NCBI GenBank assembly: GCA_017626015.1
Contig: JAGAJO010000004.1
Location: 129,553 to 193,552 of the forward strand
Origin: Ruminococcus sp.
GTDB taxonomy: Bacteria > Bacillota > Clostridia > Oscillospirales > Ruminococcaceae
Length of the DNA: 64,000 nt
Direction of reading: 5' to 3'
Both the position numbers and the translations under genes were made by a program. Positions 52,466-59,635 of the stretch are shown in pieces; position 1 is the stretch's first letter, and every line of letters starts with the position of its first letter. The notes beneath the pieces are model-generated. The model saw only the letters and a list, made by a program, of their open reading frames with translations, ran no database searches and was not told where the DNA came from.

Positions 52466-53275
52466 TTACCAGGGAGTTTCCTGAAGTACGTTTGAATATA
52501 CGAAGCTGTCCTCGTCCGGTGTGATATTCTTAGCGTGGAAAAGCTCCGAGACCGTCACAAGCTCGTATCCGTCGTCAAGCAGCGCAGGGATTATAGTTTC
52601 CAGCGCTTCGACCGTCTGGTCGTTGCCCTGCGCATCGTGCATAAGGATAATTGCGCCGTCCTCCGCCTGGTTAAGGACCGTCTGCGCTCTTTCCTCCGCA
52701 GTCACCGAGTCATCCCAGTCGTTGCAGCCGAATCCGTTGATAAAGGGCTTGTCGATATTTTCAAACATCGTGTCGTTTACGTCAATGTACGGAGGTCTGA
52801 AAAATGCGGGAACAGTCCCGGTAATTTCCTTGATCTTTCCGTCAGTGAAATCTATTTCCGCCTTGATCTCATCTGCCGTCATCTTAGTCATATACGAATG
52901 GGTCTGAGAGTGGTTGGCTATCTCACAGCCCATGTCATATTCACGCTTTATTGTGTCTGCCGTACCCTCGCTTATATTGTTTCCCACAAGGAAAAATGTA
53001 GCACGCACATCGTATTTTTCAAGGACGTCCAGCACCATGTTGGTAGTTACCGGGCTTGGTCCGTCATCAAAGGTCAGCGCAATGACCTTTCCGTATTCTT
53101 CCGGCTTTTTAAACTCCGCTGCGGGAGCCGTTTCGGTCTGTGACGAAGCGGTCTGAACCGTTTTTGCGGCAGAGCTTTGTGAGCCTGTCTCAGTCTTGCT
53201 GTTCGAGCAGCTTGTCATAGCGATCATTCCTCCGATAATAAGAATATAAGTCAGCGTTCTGTTTATATTTATCAT
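52466..53275 (-). CDS. Lipoprotein polysaccharide deacetylase (NodB/CE4)
   Basis: 269 residues. Signal peptide ending in the lipobox MTSC (Cys23), a Ser/Thr/Gln linker, then the NodB domain: VIALTFDDGPSPVTT (motif 1, metal Asp), ANHSQTHSYM (motif 2, two metal His), RPPYIDVN (motif 3), DWDDS (motif 4) and ILMHDAQGN (motif 5). All catalytic residues are present. It removes acetyl groups from peptidoglycan or another polysaccharide at the cell surface. It starts 6 bp after the CE2-like esterase gene, suggesting joint action on an acetylated polymer. Confidence 0.92.
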   Translation of the reverse strand: MININRTLTYILIIGGMIAMTSCSNSKTETGSQSSAAKTVQTASSQTETAPAAEFKKPEEYGKVIALTFDDGPSPVTTNMVLDVLEKYDVRATFFLVGNNISEGTADTIKREYDMGCEIANHSQTHSYMTKMTADEIKAEIDFTDGKIKEITGTVPAFFRPPYIDVNDTMFENIDKPFINGFGCNDWDDSVTAEERAQTVLNQAEDGAIILMHDAQGNDQTVEALETIIPALLDDGYELVTVSELFHAKNITPDEDSFVYSNVLQETPW

Positions 53276-53281
53276 GATGCT

Positions 53282-54475
53282 TTACCACCCCATAACAGTT
53301 CTGATCTCTGCTTCGAGAGCTTCGGCAGCCTTGCCGTGGGTTTTTGCTGTAGGGTGCCAGTCGGCGGCAAGCCCGTCCTCAGCGCCGTTCTGGGGAGTGA
53401 ATTTAAAAACGGATATGTTATCGTCGCCGCTTTCTTTCTTGTATTCAAGATACATTTCCTCCACTGACGGGTACAGATTAACTCCCATTATTCCCAGCGA
53501 GCATATAATATGCGCATCGGGATTTTTTTCTCTTACCGTGCCTAAAAAGGCTTTGTAGCTGTCGATATAATCCCGCCTTTTTTCCTCGTCCGAGCCGCAG
53601 TAGCTGTCATCGTTCGTTCCGAGATTTATTACGATAAGCTCAGGCTGCCAGCGTGTGAAATCCCATTGGATATCCTGAGGAGCGGTACCGGCGAAATTCC
53701 CGTAGGAAAATCCCAGCGATCCGTAATACTGCGGAACAGCCTGTTCCGGTTTTTTCTGACCGTCGCCCGTCCAGCCGGAAATTATCCCGTAGCCGCTTAT
53801 TGAAAACATACTGTAATCTGCGTCAAGAGCCTGGGCGGTTCTGTATGCGTAAGCCTTCGTTACGTCTTCGGTGGAGGTTTTGAAGGAATGGTTTTCGTCC
53901 TCGTCATCAACGCCGTAGCCACAGGTTATTGAGTCGCCTATAAATTCTATGCTGTGTTTTTTTGCACCCACAGGGGATATACTTGCGCCCTCCTCAAGCT
54001 TGACAGGCATGATCCCCATAGTAGACATAGCGGTTTCCGACAGCTTGATAATTTTGACGGTATACGTTTTCACTTCTGTGCCGTTAACGGGAGTATAAAG
54101 CTTAACGGCTTCATTCAGCATATCGTCCACAACTCTTTCGCCGTTTACATAAATAGCAAGGCGGCAGTAATTGTCCGCATTGCCGGAGGTCGAGACGCTG
54201 TCCCCCTCGATCATTATGTCGAGCTTTTTCCCTGTAAACTCAAACTCCGCTCCCGAACCGCTGAGAGCGCACCACAGGGTGTCGTTTTCCGCAAGATAGG
54301 TCCTTCCCACAAGCTTTACGTTTTTTTCATTCATTACTATTTTATTCATATCATTTTCCTCCGAAGATCCGATATCGGTATCCGTACCTCTGCCGGAAGA
54401 TTCCGAGCAGGCGGTAAAAACGGACGCAGCCGTCATTACGGCGCAGATAAAAGCCAGAATTTTTGCAGCCGGCAT
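53282..54475 (-). CDS. Lipoprotein SGNH esterase, CE2-like acetyl esterase
   Basis: 397 residues with a signal peptide and lipobox FTAC (Cys23). A beta-rich N-terminal domain (about 50-165) precedes an SGNH hydrolase: FIGDSITCGYG (nucleophile Ser182), INLGTND, and DWHPT near the C-terminus (catalytic His, with Asp two residues before). Such a jelly-roll plus SGNH architecture is that of carbohydrate esterase family 2, which removes acetyl groups from xylan and mannan; surface glycan is another option. First gene of an operon with the NodB lipoprotein. Own promoter and ribosome site (aaggaga). Confidence 0.87.
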   Translation of the reverse strand: MPAAKILAFICAVMTAASVFTACSESSGRGTDTDIGSSEENDMNKIVMNEKNVKLVGRTYLAENDTLWCALSGSGAEFEFTGKKLDIMIEGDSVSTSGNADNYCRLAIYVNGERVVDDMLNEAVKLYTPVNGTEVKTYTVKIIKLSETAMSTMGIMPVKLEEGASISPVGAKKHSIEFIGDSITCGYGVDDEDENHSFKTSTEDVTKAYAYRTAQALDADYSMFSISGYGIISGWTGDGQKKPEQAVPQYYGSLGFSYGNFAGTAPQDIQWDFTRWQPELIVINLGTNDDSYCGSDEEKRRDYIDSYKAFLGTVREKNPDAHIICSLGIMGVNLYPSVEEMYLEYKKESGDDNISVFKFTPQNGAEDGLAADWHPTAKTHGKAAEALEAEIRTVMGW

Positions 54476-54508
54476 AAAGCATTCTCCTTACGATATAAGT
54501 TTTGTATT

Positions 54509-54537
54509 ATTATATCATATTTTGCGGAAATATTCAA
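54509..54537 (-). promoter_or_regulatory. Sigma-A promoter of the esterase-deacetylase operon
   Basis: Minus strand TTGAAT, 17-bp spacer, TATAAT, about 35 bp before the start. Confidence 0.75.
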
Positions 54538-54575
54538 TAGTGTGAGCAATACAAATTCATATTTTTCCGCCTAAT

Positions 54576-54631
54576 ACGGGGATAGATACATATAAATACG
54601 TTATCTGCGGGACGGTGGATCTTAAGGCAAT
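54576..54631 (+). repeat. Dispersed intergenic repeat, decayed copy
   Basis: Contains AATACGTTAT-TGCG and ends CTTAAGGCAAT as in the copy at 57342-57464; the middle is deleted and the hairpin degraded. Confidence 0.5.
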
Positions 54632-54671
54632 AAAAAGGCTGCGGACCTGGGAAACGGTACGCAGCTTTTTA
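54632..54671. terminator. Bidirectional terminator
   Basis: AAAAAGGCTGCG / CGCAGCTTTTT hairpin (one unpaired base) downstream of the M23 peptidase gene. Confidence 0.8.
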
Positions 54672-54731
54672 TATGGGGGATTGTGGGCTATACCGCCCGA
54701 AGAAAGCTTTTGCCGGTATAACAGCGCAGGT

Positions 54732-55409
54732 CTATTTCATTGAGTCTGCGCCGATATACTCCAGCGGATCTATCCATTCGCCGCTTTTTTTCAGGGCAAA
54801 GTGGAGGTGCGAAAGCTCGGCTGCCTCGCATTCGGCAGTATCTCCTACTGCGCCGATGACCTCTCCTGCATTTACCTCGTCTCCCTCGGTAACGTTCATG
54901 GCTTTGGAAAGGCTGTAATAATGTCCTATTATCCCGCTGCCGTGATCGATAGTGATGCAGTTGCCCCACAGAGCGTCCTCCCAGATCCTTGTTACCTTGC
55001 CTTTGTTCATTGCCTTCACCTGAGAGCCGACATCAGCTTTGATATCGACGCCGTCGTGAGTTTTCCATACGCCCAGCGTTTCGCTCTTCACCAGCTCGCC
55101 GTTAGAAAAGGGATTGAGTATCTCGCCGTTGACGGGCATAACGTTGGGCTGAGTTTTAACGTCCTTAAGACTCTGTTCAGATGAACTTTCAGCTGATGAG
55201 GTCTCTTTTTTTACATCCTTTGTTTTATTGTCCGCCTGCTGTTCGCTGGGTTCTTCGATCACCAGACTGTCGTTGATATCGTCGGCAGCCATATTGTATG
55301 CGGCTGTTCCCGCACCTGCCAGAGCTATCAGACAGGCTCCCATTGTGATGTAAAGACCCTTTGCGCCCAGCTTCTGTCCGAGCTTTGTGTTGATCAAGAA
55401 GTTGTTCAT
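54732..55409 (-). CDS. M23-family peptidoglycan endopeptidase, membrane-anchored
   Basis: 225 residues: N-terminal hydrophobic anchor (about 18-38), a Lys/Glu/Ser-rich linker (50-90), then the M23 domain. Zinc ligands His118 and Asp122 (HDGVDIKADVGSQV) and the catalytic pair His201 and His203 (SHLHFALKK) are all present, so it should be active. Overall order and length resemble SpoIIQ-like M23 proteins, some of which act in sporulation; a vegetative cross-link hydrolase is equally likely. The ribosome site (GGGGAAAGGG) lies inside a region that can pair with a distant hairpin loop. Confidence 0.88.
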   Translation of the reverse strand: MNNFLINTKLGQKLGAKGLYITMGACLIALAGAGTAAYNMAADDINDSLVIEEPSEQQADNKTKDVKKETSSAESSSEQSLKDVKTQPNVMPVNGEILNPFSNGELVKSETLGVWKTHDGVDIKADVGSQVKAMNKGKVTRIWEDALWGNCITIDHGSGIIGHYYSLSKAMNVTEGDEVNAGEVIGAVGDTAECEAAELSHLHFALKKSGEWIDPLEYIGADSMK

Positions 55410-55575
55410 TTTCTTTTGCCCTTTCCCCGATAGTATGACCTGATACCGGAAACTAGAAATAAGGTATAGGTTTTTGCCAATGACGGCAGTATTCCGCCGC
55501 CTTGTCCGAGCCTTACGGACAGGCAGGCTTATGCTATCGGCTGCATAAGTCCTTTGGCTATATTTTTGACAGATC
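55410..55575 (-). promoter_or_regulatory. Structured leader of the M23 peptidase gene
   Basis: On the minus strand a hairpin CTTATGC / GCATAAG (55528-55549) presents CCGATAG in its loop. About 100 nt later, directly before the Shine-Dalgarno stretch, is the complement CTATCGG (55427-55433). A second hairpin TGTCCG / CGGACA and a third CGGC / GCCG lie between. This could form a pseudoknot that hides the ribosome site. I compared it with the c-di-AMP (ydaO) core and did not find a match. Confidence 0.45.
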
Positions 55576-55676
55576 GGCGGTATATATTCAGTAATATTGA
55601 AATTTTTTCTTGAACTGCGTCATATACCGATGCGGAGATCAATTTTAACCATTAAGATTTTTGATTATAACGCATT

Positions 55677-55832
55677 GTACTTCTGTCCGGTATCTTGAAA
55701 ATAGATTTCCGTGCAATACCGACATGGAAATCAAAACTCAGGCTTCTGTACTCCGGACAAAGTACGATGCTTTACTATAAATGAAATATTTGATATTTAA
55801 AATTGATTTCCGTGCAATACCGAAATTGCGCC
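55677..55832. repeat. Nested inverted and direct repeats upstream of hflX
   Basis: The 19-bp sequence GATTTCCGTGCAATACCGA occurs at 55704-55722 and 55805-55823. The first copy lies in a nested inverted repeat: GTACTTCTGTCCGG / CTCCGGACAAAGTAC outside (55677-55765) and GATTTCC / GGAAATC inside. No gene was seen; it may be a small mobile-element relic. The whole gap between the M23 gene and hflX is 55410-56071. Confidence 0.6.
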
Positions 55833-55861
55833 TTGACAAATTTTATGCGTTGTGTTATACT
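55833..55861 (+). promoter_or_regulatory. Sigma-A promoter of hflX
   Basis: TTGACA, 17-bp spacer, TATACT. Confidence 0.85.
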
Positions 55862-55894
55862 GTTTCTATCGATCAATGAAGGGAATGATATAAA

Positions 55895-55927
55895 ATGCGC
55901 AATAAGGATACGGTAAAGGTCAACTAA
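55895..55927 (+). CDS. Candidate hflX leader peptide (MRNKDTVKVN)
   Basis: A ten-codon frame starting at ATG 55895 with GAAGGGA 10 bases upstream, stop at 55925. It begins about 27 nt after the predicted transcription start and is followed within 60-90 nt by hairpins and a T-run terminator, then hflX. This is the order seen in ribosome-mediated attenuators of antibiotic-resistance genes, where a stalled ribosome on the short frame prevents termination. The peptide has no recognisable stalling motif such as RLR. A still shorter frame (ATG 55876) overlaps the ribosome site. Confidence 0.5.
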   Translation: MRNKDTVKVN

Positions 55928-55988
55928 CAGAATATCGGACGGACGTTTTTTACCGACGTTTCGCCGCTTCAGCCGATCGAATGTTTTC

Positions 55989-56014
55989 AGCGCACCGATC
56001 AGGGCGCTTTTTTT
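55989..56014 (+). terminator. Terminator in the hflX leader (candidate attenuator)
   Basis: AGCGC / GCGCT hairpin with inner CC / GG contacts, followed by seven T, 57 bp before the hflX ATG and after the leader frame. A termination site between promoter and gene implies regulated read-through. Confidence 0.65.
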
Positions 56015-56071
56015 GTGCTTTCACAGCGGACTCCGGTATTCACAGAAAAAATATGTACGGAGGATCTAATC

Positions 56072-57334
56072 ATGGCTGAAATTTTAAACAATACACAGAC
56101 AAAACCAAGGATACTTCTTGCTGCGGCAGATATCGGAGAATACGATGCGGAGCTGTCTATGGACGAGCTTGCGGAGCTTACCGATACCGCAGGAGGAGAG
56201 GTCATAGCAAGGACCGTGCAGAAAAGACCCGCTTACGATACTGCGACCTGCATAGGCAGGGGCAGACTGGAGGAAATTGCCGAGATCTGCAAAAACGAAA
56301 ATATAGACCAGATCATTTTCGACTGTGAGCTTACCGCTACCCAGATAAGAAATATCGAGGAGGTATGCTCAGTTCATACTATCGACAGGACTATGCTGAT
56401 ACTTGATATCTTTGCTCAGCGTGCCGTTACTCACGAGGGACGGCTTCAGGTGGAGATCGCCCAGAACAAGTACCGTCTGCCAAGGCTTGCGGGAATGGGT
56501 GTAAATCTTTCAAGACAGGGCGGAGGAATAGGCACAAGAGGCCCCGGAGAGTCAAAGCTTGAAACGGACAGGCGGCATATCCGTGCCCGTATAGAAAGTC
56601 TTACAAGGGAGCTTAAGCAGATCGAAAAACGCAGGGATATGCTGAGATCACGCCGCAAAAAGGACGGTGTTCTCACAGCGGCAATAGTCGGGTATACCAA
56701 TGTGGGAAAGTCCACGCTGCTGAACGCTCTTACAAATGCGGGCGTTCTGGCTGAAAACAAGCTGTTCGCCACGCTTGAGACCACATCACGGTCGATAGAG
56801 CTTCCCGACGGCAGATCGGTGATGCTTATAGATACCGTAGGACTTATAAGACGGCTGCCTCACCACCTTGTTGAGGCGTTCAAATCCACTCTGGAGGAAG
56901 CCTCAAACGCCGACGTTATTATCCACGTCTGCGACGCCTCCGCAGAGGACTGCGACGAACAGGCAAGGGTAACGCTGGAGCTTCTGAGGGAGCTTGGCTG
57001 CGAGGGGATACCGGTCGTCACTGTGCTGAATAAGTGCGATAAGGTCCCGTATATCGACAGGCTGGAAATTTCCCAAAGCGACAATGCAGTGAAGATCTCA
57101 GCAAAAAACGGCACAGGGATAGATACGCTGCTGGAGGCTGTGCAGCGTTCGCTTAAAGGCTCTGCCGTAAGATGCAGACTTCTTGTGCCTTTTGATAAAG
57201 CTGGTCTGCTGAATACGGTAAGGATCGACGGAAAGGTGTTTTCGGAGGAATATACCGCCGAGGGAATATCTGCGGATGTACTGTGCGACATCAGGGTCTA
57301 TCATCTTGTTGAGGACTATAAGGTAAAACAATAG
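56072..57334 (+). CDS. hflX: GTPase HflX, ribosome-associated
   Basis: Start set at ATG 56072 (MAEILNNT), after GGAGGATC; the frame is open a further 57 bases but that part overlaps the attenuator. 420 residues. N-terminal domain with ELAELTDTAGGEV, the glycine-rich linker LSRQGGGIGTRGPGESKLE, then the G domain: GYTNVGKST (G1), DTVGLIRRLP (G3), NKCDK (G4) and SAKNG (G5). HflX splits stalled or idle 70S ribosomes, and variants protect against macrolides and lincosamides in Listeria. The leader layout suggests induction by translation stress. Confidence 0.93.
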   Translation: MAEILNNTQTKPRILLAAADIGEYDAELSMDELAELTDTAGGEVIARTVQKRPAYDTATCIGRGRLEEIAEICKNENIDQIIFDCELTATQIRNIEEVCSVHTIDRTMLILDIFAQRAVTHEGRLQVEIAQNKYRLPRLAGMGVNLSRQGGGIGTRGPGESKLETDRRHIRARIESLTRELKQIEKRRDMLRSRRKKDGVLTAAIVGYTNVGKSTLLNALTNAGVLAENKLFATLETTSRSIELPDGRSVMLIDTVGLIRRLPHHLVEAFKSTLEEASNADVIIHVCDASAEDCDEQARVTLELLRELGCEGIPVVTVLNKCDKVPYIDRLEISQSDNAVKISAKNGTGIDTLLEAVQRSLKGSAVRCRLLVPFDKAGLLNTVRIDGKVFSEEYTAEGISADVLCDIRVYHLVEDYKVKQ

Positions 57335-57341
57335 ATTTTAA

Positions 57342-57464
57342 TAAAATGCCGATCAATGTATCTTTCCCCGCCGAAGACGGGGAAAGATATACCTGAATAC
57401 GTTATATGCGAGGAAGTGAATTTTAAAACAGCGATTTGATCAGTGCTTCCTTAAGGCAATACCG
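57342..57464 (+). repeat. Dispersed intergenic repeat, most complete copy
   Basis: About 123 bp. Left end AAAATGCCGATCAATG, then a perfect 12-bp hairpin TATCTTTCCCCG / CGGGGAAAGATA, then CCTGAATACGTTATATGCG, TTTTAAAACAGCGAT and right end TGATCAGTGCTTCCTTAAGG. The two ends are imperfect inverted repeats around TGATCA. Partial copies are at 31299, 32891, 39088, 51311 and 54576. It carries no frame and resembles a small non-autonomous (MITE-like) or REP element. Confidence 0.8.
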
Positions 57465-57484
57465 GGAACAGTGGGGGATCTATA

Positions 57485-59302
57485 ATGGAAGAAAAAGCAT
57501 ATACGAAAAAAAGCAGGCTGATTGCTTATATTATCCTTGCGGTGATAATTGCTGTCCAGCTTGTTTATACTTCATATTTGTTCACACAGAAAAAGGAAGG
57601 ATACCATTCGGACGAGATCTGGAGCTACGGACTGTCAAACAGTTATTACAAGCCTTTCTTTCATTTAAAGGACAATGTTATGAACTCGATCGTCAGCGGA
57701 GAAGAGGATTCTTATGAAGATATTGACAATATACAGCAATGGATCCCGCCGGAGACCTTCCGGGATTATCTGACAGTACAGCCGGGGGAGCGTTTTTCTT
57801 ACGGCTCGGTAGTGCATAATCAGTCCCTTGACAACCATCCTCCCGGTTATTATTTTCTTATACATACAGTATCGTCACTTTTCCCGAATAAATTTTCTTT
57901 TTTCTACGGATTTGCCCTTAACTGCATATTTCTTGTTGTAACGCAGATCTATCTGTATAAGCTCTCAAAACTTGTGATCGGCGGGAAAAATGTCTGGCTG
58001 CCCCTGCTGGTGTGCGCCCTCTACGGCTTTGGCATAGGAGCTACAAGCACGTTTATATTCATAAGGATCTATGCAATGCTTGCCATGCTGACGACAATGC
58101 ATATATATTATCAGTTCCGATATTATACATATCCGGATATGTCAAAGGTAAAGCTGCTCATTCCCGTGGCAGTTACAGCTTTTGCGGGATTTATGACAGA
58201 GTACCTTTTTATTGCTGCTGCCGGCATATGTACGGCGTGCCTTTGTATAATTTTTCTTTTCAGAAAAGAATTTAAGAGAATGTTCGCTCTCGGACTTACA
58301 ATGCTCGGCTCGCTGGCTCTTTTTGTTTTGATATATTTTTCCTCGATCATTCAGATAGGAGGATATCATGTAGATAAGACACTGACTGTTTACGAGCAGT
58401 TCAGACGTCTGCTGAGTCTGAGCCTTTATCCGACTGTAGGAGTTTCGGTTTCGGTAATGCGGTCAAGCGCCGGTGCATATTTTTTTGCGGTACTTGTTAT
58501 CCTGCTTGCAATTCTTATTCCCCTTGTATTTCTTTTCAGAAAAGAGGAGTGGTTTAAAAAATTTGCCGGCAGGGCAAGGACAGTGGTTTTGAAAATAATT
58601 GCAGATATAAAAGCGGCGGTAAATGTGAAAATGCTTATACTGGCTGTAATTTCCGTAGCCCACATTATAACCGTTGCGTGCGTGACAAATACCTTCATGA
58701 ACGGAACGCGGGTAATGCGTTATGTAATGAGCATTATGCCTGTTGTCGTTCTTACAGCATTTTCTCTCATATACTGTATTGTCAGAATTATTCCAAAGGC
58801 TGAAAGGTATGCCGTTCCCGTTATGCTTGCGGTAAATGCTGCAATACTTGTGCATATGTATGCAGTGTATGACAATTATTTCTTTTTTGAACAGCCAGAG
58901 GGTTCTAAGGATCTTGCTGAAACAGCTGCCGGATCAAGATGTGTTGCAGTGATAAAAAACGACTGGTACTCTACCTGCTTCACGCCGTTCATGCTGGATT
59001 GCAGATCGTGTTATTTTTCAAGATACGATTCTGCTGTCAACGGTGATCTCAGCGAAGTTGTAAAGCCGGAAAATGGTGAAACCATGTATCTTATAATCCC
59101 TCAGACAGCTCCCGATGACTCCGAAGAAGATCCGGAGGACGAATGGTTAAGTATGAATACAGATGGTATGGATAATAAAACTGAGAATGAATTGGAGAAA
59201 ATAATTTCCTCCGTGGGAAACTCCGGGAACGTGACAAGCATCGAGGAAATGTACTATATAAACGTCCAGGGAGCAGATTACTGCGTTTATAAGATCACAT
59301 GA
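57485..59302 (+). CDS. Polytopic GT-C-fold glycosyltransferase-like membrane protein
   Basis: 605 residues, about eleven hydrophobic segments in residues 12-470, then a soluble outward C-terminal domain of about 135 residues that is acidic. The first outward loop has YHSDEIWSYGLSNS (acidic pair typical of GT-C active sites) and, further on, NHPPGYYFLIH, matching the DE ... HPPGYY pattern of dolichyl/undecaprenyl-phosphate-dependent mannosyl and arabinosyl transferases (GT39/GT83-like). It likely transfers a sugar from a lipid carrier to a surface polymer or protein. Ribosome site ggggga. No glycan gene cluster is adjacent. Confidence 0.75.
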   Translation: MEEKAYTKKSRLIAYIILAVIIAVQLVYTSYLFTQKKEGYHSDEIWSYGLSNSYYKPFFHLKDNVMNSIVSGEEDSYEDIDNIQQWIPPETFRDYLTVQPGERFSYGSVVHNQSLDNHPPGYYFLIHTVSSLFPNKFSFFYGFALNCIFLVVTQIYLYKLSKLVIGGKNVWLPLLVCALYGFGIGATSTFIFIRIYAMLAMLTTMHIYYQFRYYTYPDMSKVKLLIPVAVTAFAGFMTEYLFIAAAGICTACLCIIFLFRKEFKRMFALGLTMLGSLALFVLIYFSSIIQIGGYHVDKTLTVYEQFRRLLSLSLYPTVGVSVSVMRSSAGAYFFAVLVILLAILIPLVFLFRKEEWFKKFAGRARTVVLKIIADIKAAVNVKMLILAVISVAHIITVACVTNTFMNGTRVMRYVMSIMPVVVLTAFSLIYCIVRIIPKAERYAVPVMLAVNAAILVHMYAVYDNYFFFEQPEGSKDLAETAAGSRCVAVIKNDWYSTCFTPFMLDCRSCYFSRYDSAVNGDLSEVVKPENGETMYLIIPQTAPDDSEEDPEDEWLSMNTDGMDNKTENELEKIISSVGNSGNVTSIEEMYYINVQGADYCVYKIT

Positions 59303-59336
59303 TTTGTAAAAAAAATATTAACTCCTGCGTATGCGC

Positions 59337-59365
59337 TTGACAAACGCTGTGCGCAGGAGTATAAT
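59337..59365 (+). promoter_or_regulatory. Sigma-A promoter of the aroF leader and aroF
   Basis: TTGACA, 17-bp spacer, TATAAT. Transcription would begin near 59372, some 260 nt before the aroF ATG. Confidence 0.88.
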
Positions 59366-59412
59366 TTTAGTGTCTGAAAATGATCTCAGACCGGTAATAT
59401 TCAGGAAAGGAT

Positions 59413-59538
59413 ATGCGTAAGATGTCTGTACCTTCTGCTCTTACAGTCTTTACATACTTCTTTATGAGCTTGAGCTGGTTTTACGGCTTCGAGTTTTTTT
59501 GGCGTATGAAAGCTGCCGGAGTTAAAAGATACAGGTGA
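59413..59538 (+). CDS. Aromatic-rich leader peptide of aroF, 41 residues
   Basis: Starts at ATG 59413, or ATG 59422, after AGGAAAGG; stop at 59536. The core FTYFFMSLSWFYGFEFFW (residues 13-30) has seven Phe, two Tyr and two Trp in 18 residues plus a further Tyr at 40. Such density of Phe, Tyr and Trp codons directly before a terminator and the gene for the first enzyme of aromatic synthesis is the classic layout of a leader peptide (as in pheL and trpL of enteric bacteria). A ribosome slowed by low charged aromatic tRNA would let transcription proceed into aroF. The frame could instead encode a small membrane protein, since the core is also hydrophobic. Confidence 0.7.
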   Translation: MRKMSVPSALTVFTYFFMSLSWFYGFEFFWRMKAAGVKRYR

Positions 59539-59547
59539 AAAGCAAAT

Positions 59548-59604
59548 ATCCGCCTGCGCTGTTAAACCGCCGCTTTCGCTGAGACGAACAGGGCGGATTT
59601 TTTT
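59548..59604 (+). terminator. Terminator between aromatic leader frame and aroF
   Basis: ATCCGCC / GGCGGAT outer stem (extended by CTGTT / AACAG past a 4-nt bulge) followed by seven T. CCGCC occurs twice (59550 and 59567), so two alternative stems can pair with the same GGCGG, allowing switching. Confidence 0.75.
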
Positions 59605-59635
59605 ATGTAAATTATTAAAAACGGAGGAAATAAAA

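Noticed and set aside
55410-55575. c-di-AMP (ydaO/yuaA) riboswitch before the M23 peptidase
   Set aside because: Pairing potential exists, but the conserved ydaO core segments I know were not found.
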